From positions 1,389,933 to 1,453,932 of the forward strand of contig JAVGVS010000096.1 in NCBI GenBank assembly GCA_032718565.1: DNA of 64,000 bases, written 5' to 3'. The notes beneath the pieces are model-generated. The model worked only from the letters and a program-made list of their open reading frames with translations, made no database searches and had not been told where the DNA came from. Made by a program: the position numbers and the translations under genes. Positions 41,990 through 51,099 of this stretch are shown here, piece after piece (position 1 is the stretch's first letter; every line of letters begins with the position of its first letter). Origin of the DNA: Distichodus sexfasciatus (taxonomy: Eukaryota; Chordata; Actinopteri; Characiformes; Distichodontidae).

Positions 41990-42883
41990 TCATGGGTGGA
42001 CATGTCGTTGTCCGGGCCAGAATACTGGGGCCGGCCGTCGTCGTCGATCCGCCTGGCATTTTTGCAGTTGCCTAGCCTGACGGAGGCGCATATGGGAGGC
42101 TTCCCATACCCTGCTACTGTTCTTGAACCATTCGTCTACTGCGGGAACGTCCATGGGTTCGGCCTCCCAGGGGAAAAATGGGGGTTGAAAACCAAAGAAA
42201 CACTGGAATAGAGACAGCGCTATTGACGAGTGGCGGAGTGAGTTTTGGGAGTATTCAGACGAGAGGAGATACTTTAACCAGTCCTGTTGGTTGTTGGCAC
42301 AGTAGGCCCTGAGAAAGTGGCCAGTCTCCTGGTTGAGGGATGTGAATTGAGGACCCCGATCGGAGACAATTTCTTCTGCGATCCCAAAGATGTGAAATAC
42401 CTCCTGGACAAGTAAGTCAGCCATTTTTAGGACAGTGGGGAGCTTACAGAGGGATATGAGTCGGCACATCTTTGAAAACCTATCCACTACGACAGCCACA
42501 ACAGTGAAACCTTCACACTCAGGTAGGTCAGTGATGAAGTCCACAGCCAGGTGGGACCAGGGACGTCGAGGAATGGGGAGAGGTTCTAGCAGGCCACTGA
42601 GAGGTTGACGTGGGGTCTTTGACTGGGCACAGATGGGACAGGAGACCACAAAGTCGGTGACATCATCTTTCACGGATGACCTCCAGAAGCATTTTTCCAG
42701 CAAAACCATGGTGCGGGTGATACCAGGATGACCGGAGCTTAAGGTGGAGTGGGGCCATTGGAGCAAGGTACTCTGATGTTCTGCTGGCACGAACACCTTG
42801 TGAGGCGGGGTCTCGGCCGGAGGAGGATTTTGGTGATTTGCATCCTCTATTAGGTTGACTATTTCCCACCTGATGGGACCCAC
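41990..42883 (-). pseudogene. Gypsy integrase, third catalytic residue lost
   Basis: 297-codon - strand frame. The N-terminal zinc-binding motif is visible (HSTLSSGHPGITRT with CPICAQ), as are the first two catalytic aspartates (AVDFITDLP and VSDRGPQFTS). Right after FTS the sequence jumps to LNQETGHFLRAYCANNQQDW, so the segment that normally holds the catalytic Glu (about 30 residues) is deleted in frame. The protein could not catalyse integration. Confidence 0.87.
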
Positions 42884-42889
42884 GATGCA

Positions 42890-43250
42890 TTCAAGAGGTG
42901 GAACTGTAGCAGGAGTTGTGGTGGTGTCTTTTCCTTTGTATTGCCGTGACAGAGCGTCGGCTTTTACATTCTTGGATCTGGGGCGGTATGTGACAGTGAA
43001 CTGGAACCTGGTAAAGAAGAGGGCCCACCGAGCCTGTCATGGGTTAAGACGCTTTGCCTCGCGAAGGTACTCCAGGTTCTTGTGATCTGTAAATACAATG
43101 AACGGGTGGACCGCTCCCTCGAGCAGGTGTCTCCATTCCTCCAGGGCCAGTTTAATTGCCAACAACTCCCTGTCCCCCACACCATAGTTTGCGTTGGAGT
43201 GCCTTTAGGGTCTTGGGTTCAGGCCACTCCTTCACGGCTTGGGCCTTCTG
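42890..43250 (-). pseudogene. Gypsy RNase H region
   Basis: Frames on the - strand give the RNase H region: a TDHKNLEYLREAKRL-like segment near 43055-43095 and RWALFFTRFQFTVTYR near 42985-43030, then KADALSRQ near 42950. A TGA-type stop (near 43038) and frameshifts break it up. Confidence 0.7.
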
Positions 43251-43990
43251 CGGCTCCATTCCGACTGCTCCGGCACTGAGGACATGGCCTAAAAAGGTAT
43301 GGATGGTTACGGGTGGTTGGCAGAAAACACACTTTTCCCCTTTTGCATACAAGTAGTTTTATCTAAGGCATTGTAGAACCCTTTTGAAATGAGTAATGTG
43401 CAAAGCGAGGTCGATTGGAGAAGATGAGAATATCGTCACTGTAAATGGTGACAAAAGTGTCCAACATGTCTTTGAAGATCTCGTCCATGAATGACTGGAA
43501 GACGGAGGGCACATTAGCAAGGCCATAAGGTAGAACCAGATATTCATAATGACACAGCGGAGTGATAAATTCAAATTCAAATTCAATTTTATTTATATAG
43601 CGCTCTTAACAACGGTCATTGTCACAAAGCACTGTACATATAACCTGCCTAAACCCCCCCAACAAGCAAGCCTGAGGCGACAGAAAGCCGCCTTCCATTC
43701 GTCCCCCTCTCTAATACGGTTGTGATTGTAGCCACTCTGGAGGTCGAGTTTGGTGAAAACAGTGGCAGTGCGGAGACGTTCGAGGGTCGATGGAAGGAGT
43801 GGAAGGGGGTACCAGAATTTAACAGTGACCTTGTTCAGGGCGCAGTAATCAATACAAGGATGGAGACCTCCATCTTTCTTCTCCACGAAAAAGAATCCTG
43901 AAGCGGGGGAAGTAGAGGGCCGGATAATCCCTTTCTTCAGGGCCTCTTCGATGTAGGTGTTCATAGCTTGGGTTTCGGGTGGTGACAAGG
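43250..43990 (-). pseudogene. Gypsy reverse transcriptase, interrupted
   Basis: 43593-43988 encodes IIRPSTSPASGFFFVEKKDG, CIDYCALNKVTVKFWYPLPL and FTKLDLQSGYNHNRIREGDE. The frame is cut by a ~120 bp repeat insertion (about 43567-43686), after which HYEYLVLPYGLANVPSVFQS and a YSDD active-site motif follow in another register. The usual motif has a hydrophobic residue at the second position. Confidence 0.83.
43567..43686 (+). mobile_element. Short retroposon fragment inserted in the gypsy reverse transcriptase
   Basis: AAATTCAAATTCAATTTTAT followed by TTATATAGCGCTCTTAACAA is a frequent fish repeat end. It separates two parts of the reverse transcriptase that are contiguous in intact elements. 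Confidence 0.7.
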
Positions 43991-44086
43991 GGTACGTTCG
44001 GCTTCGTGGAAGAGGGGCATCAGGTAGGAGATTGATGGCACAGTCGCAGGAACAATGAGGTGGGAGACCTGGGTCTTTCGGGGAAT

Positions 44087-44241
44087 CCTTAAATACCGTT
44101 GATGTGGATGTGATTGGCTAAAATTCTGGTGACGCTGATCTGGTAGTCTGTGGTAATTGTGAAGGTCTGGAACTGGAGTCCTGGTCAGATGGCCCTTCCG
44201 ATGAGGTGGACTCTTCCCTTGGATTGGGCTGGGATCTTACA
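44087..44241 (-). repeat. Truncated 5' LTR of the gypsy element
   Basis: 155 bp matching 41452-41607 with about seven substitutions. Only the U3 side remains; it then runs straight into reverse-transcriptase sequence. Confidence 0.88.
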
Positions 44242-44899
44242 GGTCCTCAAAAGATTCAGGACAAGTTGATGCAATTGTTGGACCATACAAACTGTACGAC
44301 ACCTCATTTAGAACGCTTTATGGATATGGCTGGCTGTCAGATGAGGTAAAAGTATGTTTAAGTTGTTTCATTGCGTATTTAATTGACCTGAAATGCTCTG
44401 ACAATTGTTCTTTGATTTAAACAGATCATTGATGTGTACCTGTATTGTATCCTGAAATTAAACACGGTAAATACATCAAGTTTCTTAATAAATCACAATT
44501 TTTTATTTTTATATTTTATTTGTAGTTTTGTCTTATTATCTTATTATTTTTTAATAATAACGTACTGTTACAGACACCTGTGCATAAGTTGGATGCAGTA
44601 ATAGGAACATCTGTCTTTCATCCTGGTCACTTCAGAGCCGTTTGAAAGGTAACTGCACACTAACTTGCTATGTTGTACTCCTTAATTTTAAATATGAGTT
44701 GAGGTTGAAGTAGTCTCTGCTGCTCTCTTTTTAAAAATGAAGTTACCTGACTCTTCAACTTGGATTTGCCCTATAAATGTTGGCGGTCACTGGATTTTGG
44801 TGGTACTTTTTAAAATTCTGGATTTATTTAACAAAATGCTTTACATTACATAAAAATATTGTATTTACATTGTTGTATTGCACACACACTAATTGTTTT

Positions 44900-45238
44900 C
44901 TAATGAGTCCACTCGTACTGTAAAATTCCAACAGATTGTCAGGATGGATGAAAAAACAATCACTGTGATTGACCTCTTCAGAAGTGAAAAAACTATCTGT
45001 AATTGGGGGTAGTGTTAACCGTGGAATTATTGTTTGTATTGTATGTACTGTAGTACTTTTTGTAGTTTGTAATGCTTAAAAATTTCTGTGCAGTTGCAAA
45101 AATTATTTTGCAACTGCATAGAAATTTTTTTGAAGACAAGAAATTCCAAAGAAGGGCAGTGGAGAACACAGACCATACCACACAAAGTGCAGCAGAACGG
45201 CTCTAGCTGTGGTGTCTTAATTTTGAAGGTATGAAATA
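44900..45238 (+). pseudogene. Ulp1-type cysteine protease exons of the relic
   Basis: From acceptor CCAACAG (44934), IVRMDEKTITVIDLF matches the strand before the catalytic Asp region of C48 proteases. The exon ending at 45238 encodes GQWRTQTIPHKVQQNGSSCG, VLILK, with the Gln and catalytic Cys of the QxxGxxCG motif; donor TTGAAG|GTATGA. Ulp1-like proteases cleave ubiquitin-like tags. The frame between the two segments is not clean. Confidence 0.65.
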
Positions 45239-45410
45239 CTTATTTAACCACTCTTTTGAAATGCCAAGGTAACCATTATAAACAATGTCTGGAATAATTT
45301 ATGCTTATTCTGAGTACTGTGCCTACTGTGAATATATCCAAGTAAAGATAATACCAAGCCATGCAGCAAATACCAAAAAATTTAAAATACAATCTTTGTT
45401 TTTTTTCCAG

Positions 45411-45619
45411 ATTCCAGCATGGACAATTACTGCATTTCCTGCAACATGTTGGAATCTGACATTGACAAAGGCCTAATGGAGATGGTAAAAATACAATGAT
45501 TAGCTGTATTATGCATATTCATATATCTGCTTTATTAATGTGTTGTTTTCCCCATTTTCGAGGTACAGTGTGACTTTTGTTTTAAGTGTACCCACGTGGA
45601 GTGTACCTCTGCAACATAG
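45411..45619 (+). pseudogene. PHD-like zinc finger exons of the relic
   Basis: Exon 45411-45484 (acceptor TTTTCCAG, donor GAGATG|GTAAAA) encodes MDNYCISCNMLESDIDKGLM. Exon 45563-45619 (acceptor CGAG) encodes VQCDFCFKCTHVECTSAT and a stop. Together they show C-x2-C, C-x2-C, then C-x-x-H-x2-C-like spacing as in the first part of a PHD finger. Confidence 0.55.
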
Positions 45620-45879
45620 TACACAGTTGACATTTTTAGTTGTAAAAAGTGCAAGTTAAATATTTAATTGATTTACATTTAATTTACCATTTGTTATTTG
45701 TATTTAATGTTTTTATTTGTGCATAGTGTATCACAGTTCCCATTTGAAGTTCCCATTTATTAAAACTTGGATTTTTTGTTCTTAACTGAGTTTTTGAAAA
45801 GTTATTGACTGACAGTATCTTAACACTGCTGTTAGGTAGTTCTACATAGAATATAAATTTACCTAAGACAATTTTAGTC

Positions 45880-47200
45880 TGTCGGAGTAACGGTAACTAT
45901 CAGAACATCATACCATTTATAGAACTCTAGGTATACTATTCTGACAGTGTAAATGTGGCCATCAGAACATCATACCTCCTATAAAACTGTAGGTATGCTA
46001 TTCTGACAGTGTAAATCAGAACATCAGTGGTCGAAATTATGGTCGAAATTATGGACGAAAACTGATTTCCTATTTCCAGTAGTGTTTTACTGTCATAGGT
46101 AACCAGCCCTGATGATCTTTGCACAATAGAAAGCAATAAATATAAATAAATAACGAAAAACAAGCACAGTCTGGACGGAGCGGTCGGGAAGGCGTCTGGA
46201 CGTGGCCGCGCCATCTTGGAGGTCAATGTGGCCATCAGAACATCACACCGCTTGTAAAACAACAGGTATGCTATTCTGACAGTGTAAATGTTGTCATCAG
46301 AACATCATACCGCTTATAAAACAACAGGTATGCTATTCTGACAGTGTAAATATAACTATCAGAACATCAAACCATTTATAAAACTCTAGGTATGCTATTC
46401 TGACAGTGTAAATGGAGCCATCAGAACATCATACTGCTTATAAAACAACAGGTATGTTATTCTGACAGTGTAAATTCAAGATTCAAGATTCTTTATTTGT
46501 CACATGCAAATTATACAGGTACAACATGCAGTGAAATATATCCTGATCCACTCTTTGACTGCAATTAAGGCAGAAATTTTAAAAATAAAAATAATACAAT
46601 AACAATGAGGATAATAGAACCTTAAAATAACTTAGAGATAAGGAGATAAAGGGAAATAGCTTAGAATAACTTAGAAATAAGGAGATAAAGAGAAAGAGAT
46701 AAAAAGCCTTTATAAGCTGCTTGTACGGAGCCGCGTAATATCTCAGACGGCCACGATGGATCAGGCTCAAAAGTGGTCGAAATTATAGACGAAAACTGAT
46801 TTCCTATTTCCAGTAGTGTTTTACTGTCATAGGTAACCAGCCCTGATGATCTTTGCACAATAGAAAGCAATAAATATAAATAAATAACGAAAAACAAGCA
46901 CAGTCTGGACGGAGCGGTCGGGAAGGCGTCTGGACGTGGCCGCGCCATCTTGGAGGTCAATGTGGCCATCAGAACATCACACCGCTTGTAAAACAACAGG
47001 TATGCTATTCTGACAGTGTAAATGTAGCCATCAGAACATCATACTGCTTATAAAACAACAGGTTTGCTATTCTGACAGTGTAAATGTAGCCATCAGAATG
47101 TCATACCGTTTATAAAACATGTTATTCTGATAAGGTAGCTTGAACTGATAGATTTAACTATCAGTTTGCACTACCGGTATGCTATTCTGACAAAGTACGT
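45880..47200. repeat. ~62 bp satellite with internal dyad and a repeated block
   Basis: Units such as GGTATGCTATTCTGACAGTG followed by TAAATGTAGCCATCAGAACA and TCATACCGCTTATAAAACAA recur about every 62 bp. Within each unit GGTATG..TTCTGA and TCAGAACATCATACC are near inverted copies. The array is interrupted by a ~225 bp block present twice (about 46029-46255 and 46773-46990), and the second copy is preceded by a LINE-type insert. Confidence 0.85.
46476..46765 (-). mobile_element. LINE-type fragment inserted in the satellite
   Basis: TTCAAGATTCAAGATTCTTT and then ATTTGTCACATGCAAATTAT is the reversed 3' end of a fish retroposon, related to 9722-9800. It is bounded on both sides by satellite or satellite-associated text. 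Confidence 0.55.
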
Positions 47201-47243
47201 TTTTTCTCTTTTCAATAACATTAAATTCAATGCTTGAACATAG

Positions 47244-47500
47244 GGCTGAGACAATTATTCGAATAACTTTAATAATTCGATTACAAAAAATGGTCGAGGC
47301 AATTTTTCTAGAATGCAGGCTTCGCTTAATTCATTTCACCGGCTAGAGCATGCTCTGCTTGTGTTTTCCCCACGTTTTCAAGGCAAGACCTGATACCTCT
47401 GTATGTGAAAGTATTTGTGAATAATTCCGTGCACGAAAACCAGAAGTAAATACGTAAAAATGCCTAAATGACCATTTTCGCGATGTAAATATGCAATTAT
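47244..47500. mobile_element. hAT-like end fragment
   Basis: TAGGGCTGAGACAATTATTC then AATTCGATTACAAAAAATGG resembles the ends of the hAT element at 56587-57372. Later words (CGTGCACGAAAACCAGAAGT) resemble 25140-25180. Only one end is present; the rest is lost or replaced by the inverted-repeat structure. Confidence 0.45.
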
Positions 47501-47519
47501 TTGATATTAGCAATTTATT

Positions 47520-49293
47520 GACGCAAAATGTACACAGACCTTCAATGCGTTACCGTTCATGCGTTGTATTATACAGTATACAAACACACGTTAACCAAAG
47601 AGTAAAATCAAGCTTCGTGGATAAACTATACTACAATCAAAGCTATCCAGTAATCGAGGCTTTATTTTATTTTCTAATTCTTTTCACCTCCAACTATATA
47701 TTATTTTAACACGTTTTGGGTAGCATGTTTTGGTTTCTATGTCTAATTCCAAAATACAATACATACAGTATGGGCTCGTTTCTTTTGCATGGATTTTAAG
47801 CCTTGTCTTGTACTGAATGGCAGTACTAAGGGACATTCACCATTCAACATCAAATAGGACCTGTATATTCTGTTACAAATTGTGACTGCTGTGCTAGACA
47901 CAGCCTGTTGAGTTTAGCCACAAAATCAGATTTTTGATTATGAAATTCTCATGTACAAGGTTGTTACCTGTAAAAGATTTTATTGTCCTATTACAATCAC
48001 ATAATCTGATAGCACACCCGTACTGTGAACTAACTGACTCTGTTGCACCTCTGCACTTTACACATCACCGTCGCTATCATGCACATGCTATGGACTATCT
48101 CATTCATGTTGCACTGAAACTGTCTCCAGAAAGATGTAATTCCTCCTCAAATGACTGTTACTACAACACTGCTATAATAATTTTGCACTGCCGCTACTTA
48201 TTTGCACAACCACTGAACATTGAATGTATATATTACTGGTCACTTTCTAACTAACTGTTTCTACACTACTTATTGAAAAATATTGCACAGACCCTGGTTC
48301 TCCACTACTGTTAAAATATCTGCAAAACTTAAATGTTAGTCATACTTTTTAAGAAAACTGTTTTATTAAAAGAGTGGATATAGAATTTTTCATATTGAAA
48401 CTGTTTCTAACCTCCTGTACATCCAGGGTAAAAGTCAACTTCCAATTTTGTAGGTAATATTGCATCCAAACTCTCTCGTCTACTTCTATTTCTATTTCTA
48501 ATTCTATTTAATACTCCATTTCTATTTTAAAGTGTTTATTTTGTATTCTGTTTATATATTGTTTATTCTGTGTGCCTTATTTGTTCTTTGTTCTTTATTT
48601 CCTATTGCACTGTAAAAACTGGAGCCACGTCGTTTTGTCTCTCTGTATATCTGTACAGTATATAGCAGAGATGACAAAGTTTACTTTGACTTTGACTTTG
48701 AAAATCTTTTGCAGGTAACAACACTGTACATCAGATTTTCATAATCCAAACAGATTTTGTTTCTAAAGACCCCAGACAAGCTCTGTCTTAGAGGTCACCA
48801 TTTCTGATAACTGCTATCAGCTTATGTGATTGTAATAGGACAATAAAATCTTTTACAGGTAACAAACTTGTACATGAGAATTTCATAATCAAAAATCTGA
48901 TTTTGTGGCTAAACTCAACAGGCTGTGTCTGGCACAATTTGTAATAGAATATACAGGTCCTATTTGATGTTGAATGGTGAATGTCCCTTAGTACTGCCAT
49001 TCAGTACAAGACAGTAAAATCCATGCAAAAGAAACGAGCCCATACTGTATGTACTGTATTTTGGAATTAGACATAGAAACCAAAACATGCTACCCAAAAC
49101 GCGTTAAAATAATATATAGTTAGAGATGAAAAGAATTAGAAAATAAAATAAAGCCTCGATTATTGGATAGCTTTGATTGTAGTATAGTTTATCCACGAAG
49201 CTTGATTTTACTCTTTGGTTAACGTGTGTTTGTATACTGTATAATAGAACGCATGAACGGTAACGCATTGAAGGTCTGTGTACGTTTTGCGTC
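47520..49293. repeat. Large inverted repeat (~490 bp arms, ~800 bp spacer)
   Basis: The left arm 47520-48014 and right arm 48812-49293 are near-identical reverse complements with only scattered differences: GACGCAAAATGTACACAGAC pairs with GTCTGTGTACGTTTTGCGTC, and ACATCAAATAGGACCTGTAT has its partner near 48950. Open frames in the arms are mirror copies with no domain. The spacer ends in a LINE-type tail. Confidence 0.92.
48450..48710 (+). mobile_element. LINE-type 3' tail in the inverted-repeat spacer
   Basis: Ends with CTGTATATCTGTACAGTATA, AGCAGAGATGACAAAGTTTA and (TTTGAC)n, the tail pattern of common fish non-LTR retrotransposons. No coding part remains. Confidence 0.55.
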
Positions 49294-49509
49294 CGCGTGC
49301 CAGAGGCATGCGGCGCTCGAGCCGTGCGATAACGCGTTTCAGTTTTACGTAAACTGCGTATCAAGCTCGTGCACAGAAGGAACTCCATGCTCATTCAGAA
49401 GGAAAAAAGCGAAACAGCGCCCCTATGGTCACGAAATCGCTCACAGAATACGCCTGTTAGATACCGTATTTTGCTGAAATACAGATATACATATAAATAA
49501 ATTAAAATA

Positions 49510-51070
49510 CAGTCAAAGTAAAAAGTATGTGAACCCCTTGGACTTTTCTATATTTATAAGATAATAAACAAACACAGTGTCCTATAACTAAAGCTACAGA
49601 GATTTTCAGGGAATTTTTGACCATATTGTATAAATTATTCAAACTGTGAAACTGAAGGTTGGAAAAAGTAAGTGAATCCCAAGCTAATGACTTTTTAAAA
49701 AGCTCATTGCAGTCAGAATTTAGTGCACCTGGAGTCCATTTAATGAAACGAGTTCAGGGTGTGGCCTAGAATGACTTTGGTTGATTAAAAAAACCACTGA
49801 AAAGTTTGAGTTTGGGCTTTTGACAAGAAGTATATACAGATGGGAATCATGCCTCGCACAAAAGAGCTGTCTGAAGACCTACGATCAAGAATTGTTAATT
49901 ACATAAGGCTGGAAAGGGTTACAAAGTCATGTCAAAGATTTTACATATTCATCAGTCTACTGTTAGGCAAGTTGTCTATAAATGGAGACAATTTGGTACT
50001 GTGGCTACTCTGCCTAGAAGTGGGCGCCCTGCCAAGATGACCCCAAGAGCACAACGCAAAGTCATCTTTGAGGTAAAGACGGACCCTAGAGTGACAGCGA
50101 ATGACTTGAAGAAGTCATTAGAACTGGCTAATATCTGTTCATGAATCAACAATACAGAAAACACTGAACATGAAAGGAGTCCATGGCAGAGCACCAAGAA
50201 AGAAGCCACTGCTGTCAAAAAAGAACATTGCTGCACACCTGAAGTTTGCGAAAGAGCACTTGGACACTCCACAACGGTACTAGGAAAATGTTTTGTGGAG
50301 TGATGAAACTAAAATTGAACTATTCGGGAGGAACGAGCAGAACTTCATTTGGCATGAAAAGGGCACTTTTCAACGTAAAAACATCATCCCTACAGTAAAG
50401 TATGGTGGAGGGAACATCATGATTTGGGCCTGCTTTGCTGCATCAGGGCCTGGACAGCTTGACATCATTGAGGGGAAAATGAATTCCCAAATTTATCAGC
50501 AAATTCTTCAGGATAATGTGAGAATGTCTGTCCATCAGTTGAAGCTCAGAAGAGGCTGAGCGATGCAGCAGGAAAATGACCCCAAACATCGCAGCAAATC
50601 CACAGCTTCAGAGTAACAAAATCCACCTTTTGGAGTAGCCCAGTCAGAGCCTGGATCTCAATCCTATTGAGATGCTGTGGACTGACTTGAAGAGATCAAT
50701 ACACAGAAGACAACCAAAGAATATGGAAGAGTTAAGGCAGTTCTGTAGGGTAAAATGGGCTTTAATTCCCCCCACATGATGTGCAAGTCTGATCTGCAGT
50801 TACAGGAGGCGCCTGGTTGAGGTCATTGCTGCCAAAGGAGGTTCAACCAGTTATTAAACCTAAGGGTTCACATACTTTTTCCACTACCACTGTGAATGCT
50901 GAATACGTTTGTATAATAAAGACGTGAAAGAGTAGAACTTTGTGTGTGCTATTGGCTTAAGCTCATTGTGTATATCAGTATCTGTGACCTAGATGAAGAT
51001 CAGATCACTTTTTATGACCAATTCATGCAGAAAACCACAAAATTCCAAAGGGTTCACATACTTTCGACTG
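49510..51070 (+). mobile_element. Tc1-type transposon, degenerate
   Basis: The ends CAGTCAAAGTAAAAAGTATG and (reverse) CATACTTTCGACTG are inverted repeats, flanked by TA at 49508-49509 and 51071-51072. Length 1561 bp is usual for Tc1. The single-exon transposase inside is broken by frameshifts and stops. It lies close to the outer side of the large inverted repeat. Confidence 0.93.
49840..50760 (+). pseudogene. Tc1 transposase, frameshifted
   Basis: MPRTKELSEDLRSRIVNYIR begins the helix-turn-helix region; another frame continues STVRQVVYKWRQFGTVATLP and GRPAKMTPRAQRKVIFEV. A further frame gives WSDETKIELFGRNEQNFIWH (first catalytic Asp), then QQENDPKH (second Asp) and LDLNPIEMLWTDLKRSI (catalytic Glu). 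All DDE positions are seen but in several reading frames with stops (for example 50282 and 50558), so no active enzyme is made. Confidence 0.88.
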
Positions 51071-51099
51071 TAGAAAACATTTTATAAAACTTTTTTACC

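Larger units (their letters stand above)
41180..44241 (-). mobile_element. Ty3/gypsy LTR retrotransposon with chromodomain, defective
   Basis: - strand element with LTRs beginning TGTAAGATCCC and ending GAGTGTTACA. The 3' LTR is complete (41180-41607); the 5' LTR keeps only about 155 bp (44087-44241). Going 5' to 3' it has reverse transcriptase, RNase H, integrase and chromodomain; gag and protease are missing, lost in a deletion that also cut the 5' LTR. Flanks share GTCC (left TGTCC, right GGTCC), a plausible slightly mutated target duplication. The shared 155 bp of the LTRs differ at about seven positions by eye, so it is old. Several frame breaks make it non-functional. It sits inside an exon of the Ginger-like relic. 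Confidence 0.9.
39020..45619 (+). pseudogene. Ginger-like integrase, Ulp1-type protease and PHD relic
   Basis: Intron-containing + strand relic. Integrase core pieces: TDYFSK with a stop then VEAFPQKTKSAVEVAKNLRT (about 39032-39177, one frameshift before a GTAAGC donor); TAAYHPQTNGLDEKTN (to about 39322); LKKLVNQQQDYWDLYL and MYGREARFPSKLP (about 39579-39747); an integrase C-terminal segment KISRKGGRIEADYTRPYITE (40287 on). A proline repeat follows. Later exons give GYGWLSDE (44242-44345), IIDVYLYCILKLNT (44425-44466), a piece with an in-frame TGA (44574-44648), IVRMDEKTITVIDLF (from 44935), VQQNGSSCGVLILK (to 45238; the Ulp1 catalytic Cys motif) and PHD-like cysteines (45411-45484, 45563-45619). 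Integrase plus Ulp1 plus PHD is the layout described for Ginger1 DNA transposons and host genes derived from them. Stops, frameshifts and an LTR insertion show it is dead here. Confidence 0.72.

Noticed and set aside
47934..48254. 106-codon frame in the large inverted repeat
   Set aside because: Mirror copies exist in both arms with no known domain; explained by the inverted duplication.
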